Assembly: GCF_001894745.1 (NCBI RefSeq)
Contig: NZ_BBYF01000001.1
Location: 62,001-126,000, forward strand
Reading direction: 5' to 3'
DNA length: 64,000 nt
DNA from: Paenibacillus sp. NAIST15-1
Lineage (GTDB): Bacteria > Bacillota > Bacilli > Paenibacillales > Paenibacillaceae
The notes beneath the pieces were generated by a model that was given only the letters and a program-made list of their open reading frames with translations, ran no database searches and was not told the origin of the DNA. Both the position numbers and the translations under genes were made by a program. Numbering within the stretch: the first letter of the stretch is position 1; each line of letters opens with the position of its first letter. Shown in pieces: positions 26,190 through 34,727 of the stretch.

Positions 26190-28565
26190 TTATAGATAGC
26201 GAATCCGCTCCGCTATTTTCTTCGCCGAGTTCTCCCACGTCCAGTGCGACAGCACAAGCTGGGATACGGCCAGACTTCGCTCTTTCACCACTTCTTGATT
26301 CTCGTACACAAAACGCATGACATGAGCTAGATGCTCAAAATCCGGCTCCGCCCATTGAAATCCTGTATAATACGGACATTTCGCCACGGCCGGAATCAAT
26401 CGCTTCACTTGAATGGGGAAGCCCGTTTGGATGTTCAAAAAGTCCCGCTGCGCACTCCAATCCGTCGCGATAACAGGAATGCCGCAAGCCATCGATTCCA
26501 GTATTGGCATTCCCCAGCCTTCTCCCCTTGTAGGCAGCACGAAGCAATCCGCTGAACGATACAAGCTGCCAAGCAAATAAGAAGGAATGGTCTGATTTTC
26601 GATAATAATGATTTTGGACTCTGCATGCTTTAGATTCAGCTTGCGAATCTCGGCACGCACGTTTACTTCCGGGTCTTTGTTCGTAATTTTGCAGACAAGC
26701 ACCACATCATCGAAGGCGAATTCATTGGCGAACGTTCGCAGCATTTCTTCCGGTGCTTTGCGTTCCCCCCACTCGAATACACTTAAGAATGTAAACTTCT
26801 CAGAGAACCGGAAAGCACGAATATCCGGGTTGAAATAGTTAGGATCAACCCCTAATGGGATAACATGAATCGGAACATGCACGCCGCTGTTGCGGAAGGT
26901 TTCTACATTGAAGCTGGATGGAACCCACACTTCATTCATGCGGTTGCACTGACGCACCCACTCTTCAGGCAGGCCGTCTACTTCCAGCATCGTATAGCCG
27001 ATCTTGTACCTGCCTTCATTTTTGAAGAACACATCTCCCTGCCCGTACACTACTTCAGGTGCTGATTCATTCCTCTTTCGCATGCTAAATAGATTCACAC
27101 GATAATCATCGCTCATATTCGGTTCCTTCGTATGGAACGGTGTTCCAGGGCCGTATACATAGCGATAATGCATCTTCACACGCTGTTCGTCGAGAGCAAT
27201 CATGAGGTTGCGGGAGGAATTCGCATAACCGCTTGGCAGGTTCACAATCGAATGCCAATTCAGCTGTGTATGATACTCTCCTGCAAGCTGGTGGCCCCAC
27301 TTGCCATGGAAGATGCCCTGCGACTGCAAGAATAATTGGTTGAAATCGATGTTGTTTACCTTCGTAGAGGTGTTCTGCGCATGAACGAGCGTTACTCTTC
27401 CATCATAGACAACCCGGAAACCAGCGGCTAATGCCCGCAAGCAATAATCGGTGTCCTCGAAATATGCAAAATAAGCGGTATCCAATGAACCGATTAGATT
27501 AATCAGCTCACGCTTTATATAGGCACACGCAAATACAACCCCTTGCACATCACGTACACCTTCATATTGACGAATATCTGTCTGTTGTCCACCAATCTGT
27601 TGTCCCCAACATGTATCCTCGAAAATATATGTCCCTGCATGCTGAAGCTTCCCGTCTTCACCACGCAATCTGCAGCCTACAACACCGATATTGGGAGCTT
27701 GAAAGGCCGTCTCCTGCAAGCGCTCCAGCCAATCTGCCTGTGTAATCAGAATGTCGTTATTCAGCAGCAGAATATCACTGTCTAGATCACAATGAGCAAT
27801 TGCCAAATTGTTTCCAGCCGTAAACCCTATATTTTGTGGACTCTCAATTAACGTAACCCACTTCAAACCTCGAAGATAGTCCACACTTCCATCCGTGCTT
27901 CCATTGTCCAGCACCACAACATCCACCAATTCATGCGCAGCCAATGGGGAAAGCGAAGCGATGCATTGCTTCGTATGTTCCAGTCCATTCCATGTCAGGA
28001 TGACAATTGATACTTTGCGCCGCAGCGGCGGAGCCGGAGCACGATTGCCGATCGTCTTGGCAGGAGGGTATTCCATAATTTCGAATCGTTCAAAATCAAC
28101 CGGACCATTATGTCTTGGGGCCTGTGGGGCATGGAGCAGCATCTGACATTCCGGCGATACCAGAATCCCCATTAAGATTGACATTCGCGGCTTCCCCTGT
28201 CTCAGCATGAAGTAATAGTGCCGGAAGGCACCGTCCTCCACCTCTCTACACAGCATCTCTCGGTACAGCTCATGCGGAAATTCGTTTGGATCGATTGTCA
28301 ATAAGGTATAAATTCGATGAAAGATACGAAACGGAGTGCCGACCATGTCGACGGCAACTTCACCAGCGAATGTCTGTTTCAACTCTTTGCTTTTCAGGAA
28401 ATGGGTAACAATGGTCATCTTCGTGTGCCCTGCGCGAAGCAGTGCAGTAAAATGGCTCAATCCTGGATAATCCGGCTCTCTATTTAACACCTGTCTATAT
28501 AGCTCCGACACAAATGCTTCTTCTTCCAAGCGGAACATCTGGTGTAACGTCTGGATGATATTCAA
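26190..28565 (-). CDS. DUF4214-GT2-GT4 bifunctional glycosyltransferase
   Basis: A 791-residue, three-part protein. Residues 15-130 hold two DUF4214-like repeats (ELYRQVLNREPDYPG and ELYREMLCREVEDG). Residues 165-430 are a GT2 domain with SIVILTWNG, DVVVLDNGSTDGS, LLNNDIL (DXD) and FEDTDYCLRALAAG. Residues 450-790 are a GT4 domain whose EVWVPSSFN, PTRGEGWGMPILESMACG and TDWSAQRDFLN motifs match the separate enzymes from 18388 and 21861. TTG 28565 follows GGAGGG by six bases; the frame to 28604 has no site. One chain carries two transferases, so it may add two sugars in turn or make a repeat. It heads the leftward operon to 24839. Confidence 0.88.
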   Translation of the reverse strand: MNIIQTLHQMFRLEEEAFVSELYRQVLNREPDYPGLSHFTALLRAGHTKMTIVTHFLKSKELKQTFAGEVAVDMVGTPFRIFHRIYTLLTIDPNEFPHELYREMLCREVEDGAFRHYYFMLRQGKPRMSILMGILVSPECQMLLHAPQAPRHNGPVDFERFEIMEYPPAKTIGNRAPAPPLRRKVSIVILTWNGLEHTKQCIASLSPLAAHELVDVVVLDNGSTDGSVDYLRGLKWVTLIESPQNIGFTAGNNLAIAHCDLDSDILLLNNDILITQADWLERLQETAFQAPNIGVVGCRLRGEDGKLQHAGTYIFEDTCWGQQIGGQQTDIRQYEGVRDVQGVVFACAYIKRELINLIGSLDTAYFAYFEDTDYCLRALAAGFRVVYDGRVTLVHAQNTSTKVNNIDFNQLFLQSQGIFHGKWGHQLAGEYHTQLNWHSIVNLPSGYANSSRNLMIALDEQRVKMHYRYVYGPGTPFHTKEPNMSDDYRVNLFSMRKRNESAPEVVYGQGDVFFKNEGRYKIGYTMLEVDGLPEEWVRQCNRMNEVWVPSSFNVETFRNSGVHVPIHVIPLGVDPNYFNPDIRAFRFSEKFTFLSVFEWGERKAPEEMLRTFANEFAFDDVVLVCKITNKDPEVNVRAEIRKLNLKHAESKIIIIENQTIPSYLLGSLYRSADCFVLPTRGEGWGMPILESMACGIPVIATDWSAQRDFLNIQTGFPIQVKRLIPAVAKCPYYTGFQWAEPDFEHLAHVMRFVYENQEVVKERSLAVSQLVLSHWTWENSAKKIAERIRYL

Positions 28566-28762
28566 ACTCGATCCCTCCATACACATTACGGATGATACGG
28601 TCATTTACATTAGTGTATTAGCACAGGTTCCAATTTGCCTGTGTATTTGACAGAAACGGGCGCGAAATAACAATTGGATGTACGCCTAATCAACATCTCC
28701 ATCATCGCTGAATACAGTGAGTACTAGATTTAGGTGATGGTACATGAATAAGGAGTGAAGAA

Positions 28763-29332
28763 ATGAGACAAATCGTTAAAAATTTGGTGAAAATATGTTC
28801 GGACATTCTTCCATATGAAGTGCCAGTATATGAATTTGGAGCGTATCAAGTGCAAGGTCAGGAAGGATTCGCTGATTTGCGCCCCTTCTTCCCTGACAAA
28901 CCTTATGTCGGCTGTGATATGCGGCCAGGTGTGGGTGTAGATGCGATTTTGGATCTTCATCATATCGACCTCCCTGCGGAGACGGCAGGGCTTGTAATCT
29001 CCTTGGATACGCTTGAGCATGTGGAAGATCCCCGTCTTGCCATGCAAGAGGTTCATCGCATCTTAAAACCAAATGGCATTGCCATTATTACCTCGGTCAT
29101 GAATTTCCCAATTCATGATTATCCAGCCGATTATTGGCGCTTCACACCCCAAGCATTCGCCAGCATCTTGAAGCCATTCGATACGGTAATAACCGACTAT
29201 GCCGGGGAAGAACTATTCCCTCACACCGTCATCGGTATCGGCATTAAGGGCAATGCCGTACCTGCCGAGACGATTAACTCGCTCCAGCAATACTTGGACA
29301 TGTGGAGAGCTGCAAGCTATCACCAGCATTAA
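28763..29332 (+). CDS. Class I SAM-dependent methyltransferase
   Basis: A 189-residue Methyltransf_11-type protein. The SAM site is degenerate at motif I (YEFGAYQVQG), but the downstream parts are clear: VGCDMRPGVGVDAILD, then LVISLDTLEHVEDP and LKPNGIAIITS. Such proteins in polysaccharide loci methylate sugars or carboxylates. ATG 28763 follows AAGGAG. Next genes are an acetyltransferase and another methyltransferase, so this is probably a glycan-modification operon reading rightward. Confidence 0.82.
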   Translation: MRQIVKNLVKICSDILPYEVPVYEFGAYQVQGQEGFADLRPFFPDKPYVGCDMRPGVGVDAILDLHHIDLPAETAGLVISLDTLEHVEDPRLAMQEVHRILKPNGIAIITSVMNFPIHDYPADYWRFTPQAFASILKPFDTVITDYAGEELFPHTVIGIGIKGNAVPAETINSLQQYLDMWRAASYHQH

Positions 29333-29355
29333 CAGCTCGGGGGAGGGGAAGTTCA

Positions 29356-29904
29356 ATGAGCTACTTTTTGAACCAAAATCCAGCTTATCAACAATACCAA
29401 ATCGGCGATTGGTCCTACGGCTACCCTAACGTACTCACATGGGGTGAGAAAGCAACATTAACGATTGGAAAATTCTGTTCCTTCGCTTCGAATACGACGA
29501 TCATGCTGGGCGGAGAACATAATGTGGACTGGGTTACTACCTACCCCTTCAACCCAATATTCCCCAATGCAGCAGGCTTCCTTGGACATCCCAAAACAAA
29601 GGGTGATGTTACGATTGGCCACGATGTATGGATTGGCTTCGACTCGCTGATTCTCTCTGGAGTATCAATTGGAAATGGTGCAGTCATTGCAGCAAGGAGC
29701 ATCGTTACGAAGAGCATTCCTGCTTATGCGATTGCCGGCGGCAACCCGGCTCGTGTGATTCGTTATCGCTTCCCACCTTCCATCATTGACGATTTGCAGC
29801 GTATCGCATGGTGGGATTGGCCACTAGAGTACATCACAGTCGCTTGGCCCCTCCTTCTCTCCAATAGAATCGAGGATTTCATTCGCACGTACAAAACGTG
29901 GTGA
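29356..29904 (+). CDS. CatB-like (XAT) O-acetyltransferase
   Basis: A 182-residue hexapeptide-repeat acetyltransferase. The N-terminal IGDWSYGYPNVLTWG, the KFCSFASNTTIMLGGEHNVDW segment with the catalytic His in GGEH, and the repeat block GHDVWIGFDSLILSGVSIG through GGNPARVIR identify the xenobiotic acetyltransferase class. It transfers acetyl from acetyl-CoA to a hydroxyl, likely a sugar. ATG 29356 follows GGGAGGGGAAG; the frame starting 29302 overlaps the previous gene and lacks a site. It begins 23 bases after the methyltransferase gene and ends 18 bases before the next, so one operon is likely. Confidence 0.85.
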   Translation: MSYFLNQNPAYQQYQIGDWSYGYPNVLTWGEKATLTIGKFCSFASNTTIMLGGEHNVDWVTTYPFNPIFPNAAGFLGHPKTKGDVTIGHDVWIGFDSLILSGVSIGNGAVIAARSIVTKSIPAYAIAGGNPARVIRYRFPPSIIDDLQRIAWWDWPLEYITVAWPLLLSNRIEDFIRTYKTW

Positions 29905-29922
29905 TCATGGGAGGCAACAGAA

Positions 29923-30621
29923 GTGATTTATTTCTGGAATCAGGTCGTACATCCTATTCTTCAGCTGACAAGGCCGAAAGTGATCGTAGAAATAGGATGT
30001 GCCCAAGGATATAACACCGTTAATTTGCTCGAATATGTAAAGCCGATGGAGAACGGTCAGCTAGTGGCAATCGATCCCTCTCCCCTGTTCGATATTGAAC
30101 GAATGAAGCAGTTATATGGCCATAAATTCCTTCTCGTGCAAGATTACAGCCTGAAAGTCCTACCGCACATTCACACATGCGATGCCGCGTTTATTGACGG
30201 GGATCATAATTGGTATACCGTGTACAACGAACTGAAGCAATTCGAGCGCATCAAGAAGTTCCCGATCATCTTCCTTCATGATCTGGAATGGCCTTATGGC
30301 AGGCGAGATATGTATTATTTCCCTGAATCAATTCCGGCGGAGTTCCGCAAGCCGAGCGCTAAGAAGGGAATCTTGCCAGGAATCAATGAGCTTGTAGACA
30401 ATGGACATAATGATTCTGTCCACAACGCGGCATATGAAAATGGAGATCGTAACGGAGTATTGACTGCAGTAGAAGATTTTATGAAGGGAGCCCAAATCCC
30501 GCTCCAGCTGCATCGCGTACGCAGCCAGTTCGGACTAGGCATCATTGTGCCAGACATTACAGAAACACATCATTACTTCAATCGCGAAATACGCCGAATA
30601 ATTGAACAATCCGGTCTGTAA
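29923..30621 (+). CDS. SAM-dependent methyltransferase, paralogue A
   Basis: A 232-residue Methyltransf_24-type enzyme. Motif I is VIVEIGCAQGYNTVNLLEY; an acidic residue ends strand 2 in LVAIDPSPLFD; a DAAFIDGDHNWYTVYNEL motif near 90 and LHDLEWPYGRRDMYYFPESIP near 120 are family marks. GTG 29923 follows GGGAGG. It is a close paralogue of the oppositely oriented gene at 30691-31389: same length, same motifs and same C-terminal ...SGL ending. Likely substrate is a sugar of the surface glycan. Confidence 0.82.
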   Translation: MIYFWNQVVHPILQLTRPKVIVEIGCAQGYNTVNLLEYVKPMENGQLVAIDPSPLFDIERMKQLYGHKFLLVQDYSLKVLPHIHTCDAAFIDGDHNWYTVYNELKQFERIKKFPIIFLHDLEWPYGRRDMYYFPESIPAEFRKPSAKKGILPGINELVDNGHNDSVHNAAYENGDRNGVLTAVEDFMKGAQIPLQLHRVRSQFGLGIIVPDITETHHYFNREIRRIIEQSGL

Positions 30622-30690
30622 TGCAACCGTTCTATGTATCTCTAGCCACAGATTCTCCTTTTATCTGCGGCTAGAATACACCCTATGCTA

Positions 30691-31389
30691 TTATAATCCC
30701 GAAGCTGCAAGAATCGTTTGGACATGTATATCGATCGATGGGTGCTTCGGTGCAATAATACCTAGCCCGCTATTGGACAAGGCTTGATGATAGCTGACGT
30801 ACCAAGGCGTCTGCTGCAGGAAGTCCTCAACAGCAGTCAACACGCCATTGCGAGCTCCTCCTTCATAGAGTGCATTATTCAGTAAATTGTTTGCCCCTGC
30901 GCCATGAACGAGCTGCGATTGACCTGATACCATCCCCATCTTCGCATAAGGGTGCACAAAACCTGCGGGAATCGATTCCGGGAAATAATACATATCTCTT
31001 CTACCATACGGCCATTGTGTGTCATGCAGAAAAACTAGCGGGAACCGTTCCTGCTGCTGAGCCATTATCTCAACTAACTTCAGTTCATGATATACGGTAT
31101 ACCAATTATGATCCCCATCAATTAGGATACAATCAAATTGCTTCAGGTGCGGAAGAATCTCTAAACTATAGTCCAGCAGCATATGAAATTCCTTGTGGAA
31201 ATGCATCTTAAACTGCTGAATATCAAATCTCGGTGCTGGATCTATAACAAATAATTCACCATTCACCGCACGACAATACTGCAATAAGTTGCTCGTATTT
31301 AAACCATGCTCCGCACCAATCTCTACGATTCTCTTCACACCAAATGATTGCAAAAGTGGAAGTATAATTTTTTCCCAAAATGCAAGCAC
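30691..31389 (-). CDS. SAM-dependent methyltransferase, paralogue B
   Basis: A 232-residue paralogue of the 29923 gene, facing it tail to tail. Motif I is VEIGAEHGLNTSNLLQY, then FVIDPAPRFD, LIDGDHNWYTVYHEL and LHDTQWPYGRRDMYYFPESIP. GTG 31389 is preferred to GTG 31398 because GGAGGTGA is seven bases before it and because it then equals its paralogue in length and N-terminus (L-A-F-W-E-K). There is a 69-base gap between the two stops. It probably methylates a different position or sugar in the same glycan. Confidence 0.8.
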   Translation of the reverse strand: MLAFWEKIILPLLQSFGVKRIVEIGAEHGLNTSNLLQYCRAVNGELFVIDPAPRFDIQQFKMHFHKEFHMLLDYSLEILPHLKQFDCILIDGDHNWYTVYHELKLVEIMAQQQERFPLVFLHDTQWPYGRRDMYYFPESIPAGFVHPYAKMGMVSGQSQLVHGAGANNLLNNALYEGGARNGVLTAVEDFLQQTPWYVSYHQALSNSGLGIIAPKHPSIDIHVQTILAASGL

Positions 31390-31563
31390 CTTACTCACCT
31401 CCGTATATCACTATATGCGATTCAACGAACTTGGTATAAACATTCTTCCCTAGACGATCAAAATGGGACTCGCTATGTTCGAGCGAGAATTTCAATCCTA
31501 GATGTGAAGATGATTGAATACATTGAAATGAAGAGCTTGTGCGAACCTAGGGGGTGTAATCCG

Positions 31564-32886
31564 ATGACGCGTATGTTGTTATCGAACCGATATCATTTCT
31601 CCTCGTTGCAGATGAGAGATGGCAGCTTAGTATTCGAACCACAGGAGCATTGTCTCCTTGAATGCCCTAAGCCGGTGATATACCACGATGCGGCCGGTCC
31701 GTTTGGCGTGTGTCAGGATGACGCACATTATGTTCATCTCGTGTATGTGAATAGGGATGACCAGCTCATTCATGTCTCAATCAATCCCTATTCACTTCAG
31801 ACGCACAAGCGCGAAATAGCAGGCCTGTTCAAGCACGTCCTGCATATTCAACTGACGAATTGCCACAATCAGCTTCATGCTGTGATTCAATACCGTTCCC
31901 GTATTGAGTATGTATCGTTATCTGGCATTCATTGGTCAACCGCAGACGTCCTATATGATGGCGAAGAGATCCATTCCCTCCGTCTATTCGCACATCAAGA
32001 TCATATCTGGCTGTGCACTGCATTAATAACGGCGGCGCCTCCCCATCAGCAACTACGTCTGCTCTTGCAATCGTTCCATACAGCATCCAGTCGATGGCTG
32101 CCTTCGACTTCATTGCCTGTTGTCCCACTGGAATCGAGGGAAGATTTCTTAGCCTATGATCTCTACTCTGTACAAGGGCGACTTGGAATGTTCCAGTTTC
32201 AGCGCATTGGGAACAAGCTCTTATTTGCAGCATATGAATGGAATAAGCAAAAGGAATGGACAATGACGGCTCATAGCCAAACAATCATCCCTCCCACTCT
32301 AGCAGCACAAGTCATATGTGCATACGATCATGGTTTGTACCGCTTAAGCTGGGTAACAGAAGACTTGCTGTTCCGCATTCATTACAGCATCCATCAAGAA
32401 GAATGGAGCGACTTATATACAACAGCAATTCCGTGTCCTGCAATCTCGACATGTATCTATGACAAGCAGCCAGGTCGCGATGGCCCTACCGTATGGATTG
32501 CTTCTGACCAGCAAACAACGCCCGACTTCACCGGATTTGCAGCACCCGCAGTCATGCAGGGATACCGAGCAACACGCGACCTCACTCACAGTATCGATTC
32601 AGCCGAAGCAGTCATCGCTTCTATCGTACACATGAGAGAATGTTGCAGAATAAGAAAGAGGGAACTTGTCCAATTGAAGCAAATCCAGAAGGAGCAGCAA
32701 GCCACAGCGGACCGACTGACAGAACGAATCGCTGCCTTGCAGGAGGAAGTTCAAGTGCGCCTTGCCATTCAGGAGCTTAGTGAGAAGAATACATTATTAA
32801 TGAAGAAAGAAGATAAGATAGTCGCTCGAAGCGGCATGAAAGAACAATTATCACGCATTGTATTCAAACTATCGAACCCCCGCTAA
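31564..32886 (+). CDS. Beta-rich protein with C-terminal coiled coil
   Basis: A 440-residue protein of unknown function. Residues 1-340 are beta-rich with repeated W/Y-ending strands (for example LHAVIQYRSRIEYVSLSG, HIWLCTALITA) as in a beta-propeller or beta-solenoid; residues 350-425 are charged helical coiled coil (RKRELVQLKQIQKEQQATAD onward). ATG 31564 follows AGGGGG; a longer frame from 31348 overlaps a methyltransferase gene and has no site. Its neighbour 32900 is also unknown. The same layout, beta-rich head then coiled coil, is found in the leftward protein at 36360-37655, so they may be partners in spore-surface assembly. Inference only. Confidence 0.75.
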   Translation: MTRMLLSNRYHFSSLQMRDGSLVFEPQEHCLLECPKPVIYHDAAGPFGVCQDDAHYVHLVYVNRDDQLIHVSINPYSLQTHKREIAGLFKHVLHIQLTNCHNQLHAVIQYRSRIEYVSLSGIHWSTADVLYDGEEIHSLRLFAHQDHIWLCTALITAAPPHQQLRLLLQSFHTASSRWLPSTSLPVVPLESREDFLAYDLYSVQGRLGMFQFQRIGNKLLFAAYEWNKQKEWTMTAHSQTIIPPTLAAQVICAYDHGLYRLSWVTEDLLFRIHYSIHQEEWSDLYTTAIPCPAISTCIYDKQPGRDGPTVWIASDQQTTPDFTGFAAPAVMQGYRATRDLTHSIDSAEAVIASIVHMRECCRIRKRELVQLKQIQKEQQATADRLTERIAALQEEVQVRLAIQELSEKNTLLMKKEDKIVARSGMKEQLSRIVFKLSNPR

Positions 32887-32899
32887 GGAGGAGCTTGTG

Positions 32900-33394
32900 A
32901 TGATGAATAATCCGGAAACTTCCATTGATGTGATCCTGCAAACTGCAGCCGATGTTGATCTGGAGACGCGCAGAATCTGCTTGATTACCCATATCAAATT
33001 TCGCAATATTTCAGCTCAGCCTGTGTCGTTGTCTCATATTTTGCTAACGCTATCTCCAAGCCGATTCTCAGTGGTGAGCGGGAAAATTGTACCCCCGCAG
33101 CATGCTCTGGTGTTTGGTCTCCATAAGAAAGGCAATCAGCAAACGGGCTGGAAATTCGATCGGGATGATTGGTTCTCGAACGGACGCAAAAACGGGGAGT
33201 ACCGGATTGAGCCTGTCCAGCCTCTTCTGCTCCCCCCACGAATCTGGTCAGACATAAGAGATATTCATATAGAATGCGATATCGATCACCTCATCACCCC
33301 GCTCCACATACACGCTTATGTATGTGCAGGAGGCAAGCAGTTCCCTGCCGCGAATCCAAGCAGTATCAGCTTCCGAGCTGCTGTTCATCCATAA
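32900..33394 (+). CDS. Hypothetical beta-sandwich-like protein
   Basis: A 164-residue protein with no family I recognise. It starts 14 bases after the coiled-coil protein gene, at ATG 32900 (or ATG 32903), after AAGGAGGAG, so the two are one operon. The pattern of alternating hydrophobic residues and motifs such as THIKFRNISAQPVSL and LTLSPSRFSVVSGKIVPP suggests an immunoglobulin-like beta sandwich of the kind found in secreted structural proteins, but no signal peptide is visible. It probably partners the preceding protein in the spore-surface locus. Confidence 0.65.
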   Translation: MMNNPETSIDVILQTAADVDLETRRICLITHIKFRNISAQPVSLSHILLTLSPSRFSVVSGKIVPPQHALVFGLHKKGNQQTGWKFDRDDWFSNGRKNGEYRIEPVQPLLLPPRIWSDIRDIHIECDIDHLITPLHIHAYVCAGGKQFPAANPSSISFRAAVHP

Positions 33395-33489
33395 TTGGTC
33401 TATTCTAAACTACATGAATGACGAGTATCTTGACATAAGTTTGTACGAATGAATCTAGTAATTCATCCAATCTTATGACGAGTCCCTTT

Positions 33490-33498
33490 CATACATTA
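33490..33498 (+). promoter_or_regulatory. Sporulation-type -10 element upstream of the 33561 gene
   Basis: CATACATTA matches both the sigma-E (CATACAnT) and sigma-K (CATAnnnTA) -10 forms, about 55 bases before the start. No convincing -35 (ATA or AC) is placed correctly, so this is a candidate only. Confidence 0.35.
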
Positions 33499-33560
33499 AC
33501 AGTGTAGAAAGAATTCTAGCAGGTTCTTTCGCTCATATGATGAAGGGGAGGTTTACTAAT

Positions 33561-34196
33561 ATGGTTCTTATTCCCATTCAACGGATCGTAAGCAGCACAA
33601 CTAACGTAGTTACTGCTCCTACAAGCGCAACTGCTGCGACTCTAGCACTCGCAGGTGCAGCACCGAATGTAGTGAACGTAGGGAATGCACCGCGTATTTG
33701 GCCTCAGATAACAAAATTCGACAATGATAACGGTCCATTTGCAGCAGTTCCGAATCCGGAATTCATCTGGTCACAACCCACATTCGTTCCGGGTGAAACG
33801 CACGGTTTTGCTACTGCTTCAGTAGCAATTCCACTTACTATTGGAGTTGCCGCTGACTTTGTCATTGCGATGGCTGTATTTGCCGACAATGCTGTGGTTG
33901 CAACGATTCAAGCTTTCAGCCCATTGCAAATCAGCTTGTTCCCAGTTCCTGGACTGAATGTACCATTAATTGGAGGCTCCTTGGATCCAACTACTGGCTT
34001 AACTACAGATGTTGCGAATCCATATAACTGGCAAAATGTGCGCTTCTATACGATTCCAGCATCACTTGGACTCATCTCACTTGCGCTTAGCGTACGGTTT
34101 GTATTCCAATTCCAAGTGACAAACTACTTCACAACTGGCGCTGTCAACACAGCTGGCTTATCTTTCATTGCTGACATTTATCAGTCCTTGCTGTAA
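33561..34196 (+). CDS. Probable spore-surface structural protein (hydrophobic, Ala/Val/Thr rich)
   Basis: A 211-residue protein with no known family. Composition is Ala, Val, Thr and Pro rich and nearly free of charge in long stretches (for example IVSSTTNVVTAPTSATAATL near 6-25). It has repeated beta-strand patterns and lacks a signal peptide, as is usual for spore coat and exosporium proteins made in the mother cell. ATG 33561 follows GGGGAGG. It is monocistronic between its own candidate sporulation promoter and a strong terminator. The island context makes it a candidate for the glycosylated surface protein, since it has many Thr/Ser residues; unproven. Confidence 0.6.
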   Translation: MVLIPIQRIVSSTTNVVTAPTSATAATLALAGAAPNVVNVGNAPRIWPQITKFDNDNGPFAAVPNPEFIWSQPTFVPGETHGFATASVAIPLTIGVAADFVIAMAVFADNAVVATIQAFSPLQISLFPVPGLNVPLIGGSLDPTTGLTTDVANPYNWQNVRFYTIPASLGLISLALSVRFVFQFQVTNYFTTGAVNTAGLSFIADIYQSLL

Positions 34197-34253
34197 TTGC
34201 TGCTGCTTGCCTCTAGCAAACCAGTTGAATAGCTGAAACGAATGAAACAACAT

Positions 34254-34290
34254 GAAGCATGATGCGATTCCTTAGAGCGCATCATGCTTC
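34254..34290. terminator. Bidirectional terminator between spore-protein gene and JAMM peptidase gene
   Basis: GAAGCATGATGCG and its complement form a 13-bp perfect stem around an 11-base loop that contains the peptidase gene's stop codon. Confidence 0.85.
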
Positions 34291-34727
34291 GTGCCTTGTG
34301 TTACGATTCTTATTGATTCTGGCTGTGCTTGACGCCCCTCAATCCGATAACTGCGTACGCGGGGACGAAGCCGTGACAAAGATACAATGATGTACGAGCA
34401 CGGATATACGGCATGCTCAATGTCGAAGATGGACGGGTATGGAACAGAGGCAGGATGAGAGTGAAATACGGCGATGAGCTGTTCTCCACTACGCTCCATT
34501 TGCTTCAGTGCATGATCCAGTTGCTCCATATCCATCGTAAATGATACTGGACTGCGGTCAATATTATCGATGATCCAGCAGCGGCTGGCAATCCCAGCGT
34601 TTCCTGACAGCAGTCCACAAGCTTCCAATGGCTTCTCTTGCAGACAATGCCCTACCATCTCTCGATATGTGTTCTCCGTTAGCTGTAGTCCCACAGCATT
34701 ATGATTTGTCGGTAGAGGATTGTTCAC
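34272..34727 (-). CDS. JAMM/MPN (M67) metallopeptidase
   Basis: A 151-residue single-domain JAB/MPN protein. The JAMM motif is complete: Glu35 in LEACGLLSG, then H89-S-H91-P, seven residues, Ser99 and Asp102 in SIFD. This is the Zn-dependent isopeptidase/peptidase fold. Bacterial JAMM proteins cleave C-terminal tails of sulfur carriers or other proteins. Here it is the last gene of the operon 37655-34272, after the amidase-like protein, overlapping it by 29 bases; GTG 34727 follows an AGGGAG site. No thiS/moaD-type gene is near, so a role in maturing the neighbouring acidic-tail protein is possible. Inference. Confidence 0.85.
   Translation of the reverse strand: MNNPLPTNHNAVGLQLTENTYREMVGHCLQEKPLEACGLLSGNAGIASRCWIIDNIDRSPVSFTMDMEQLDHALKQMERSGEQLIAVFHSHPASVPYPSIFDIEHAVYPCSYIIVSLSRLRPRVRSYRIEGRQAQPESIRIVTQGTKHDAL

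Noticed and set aside
28626-28650. CACAGG/CCTGTG inverted repeat upstream of the 28565 gene
   Set aside because: Six-base arms in an A+T-rich leader are too short to call an operator without a second copy.
31348-31563. N-terminal extension of the 31564 gene
   Set aside because: It overlaps the start of the leftward methyltransferase gene and has no ribosome site.
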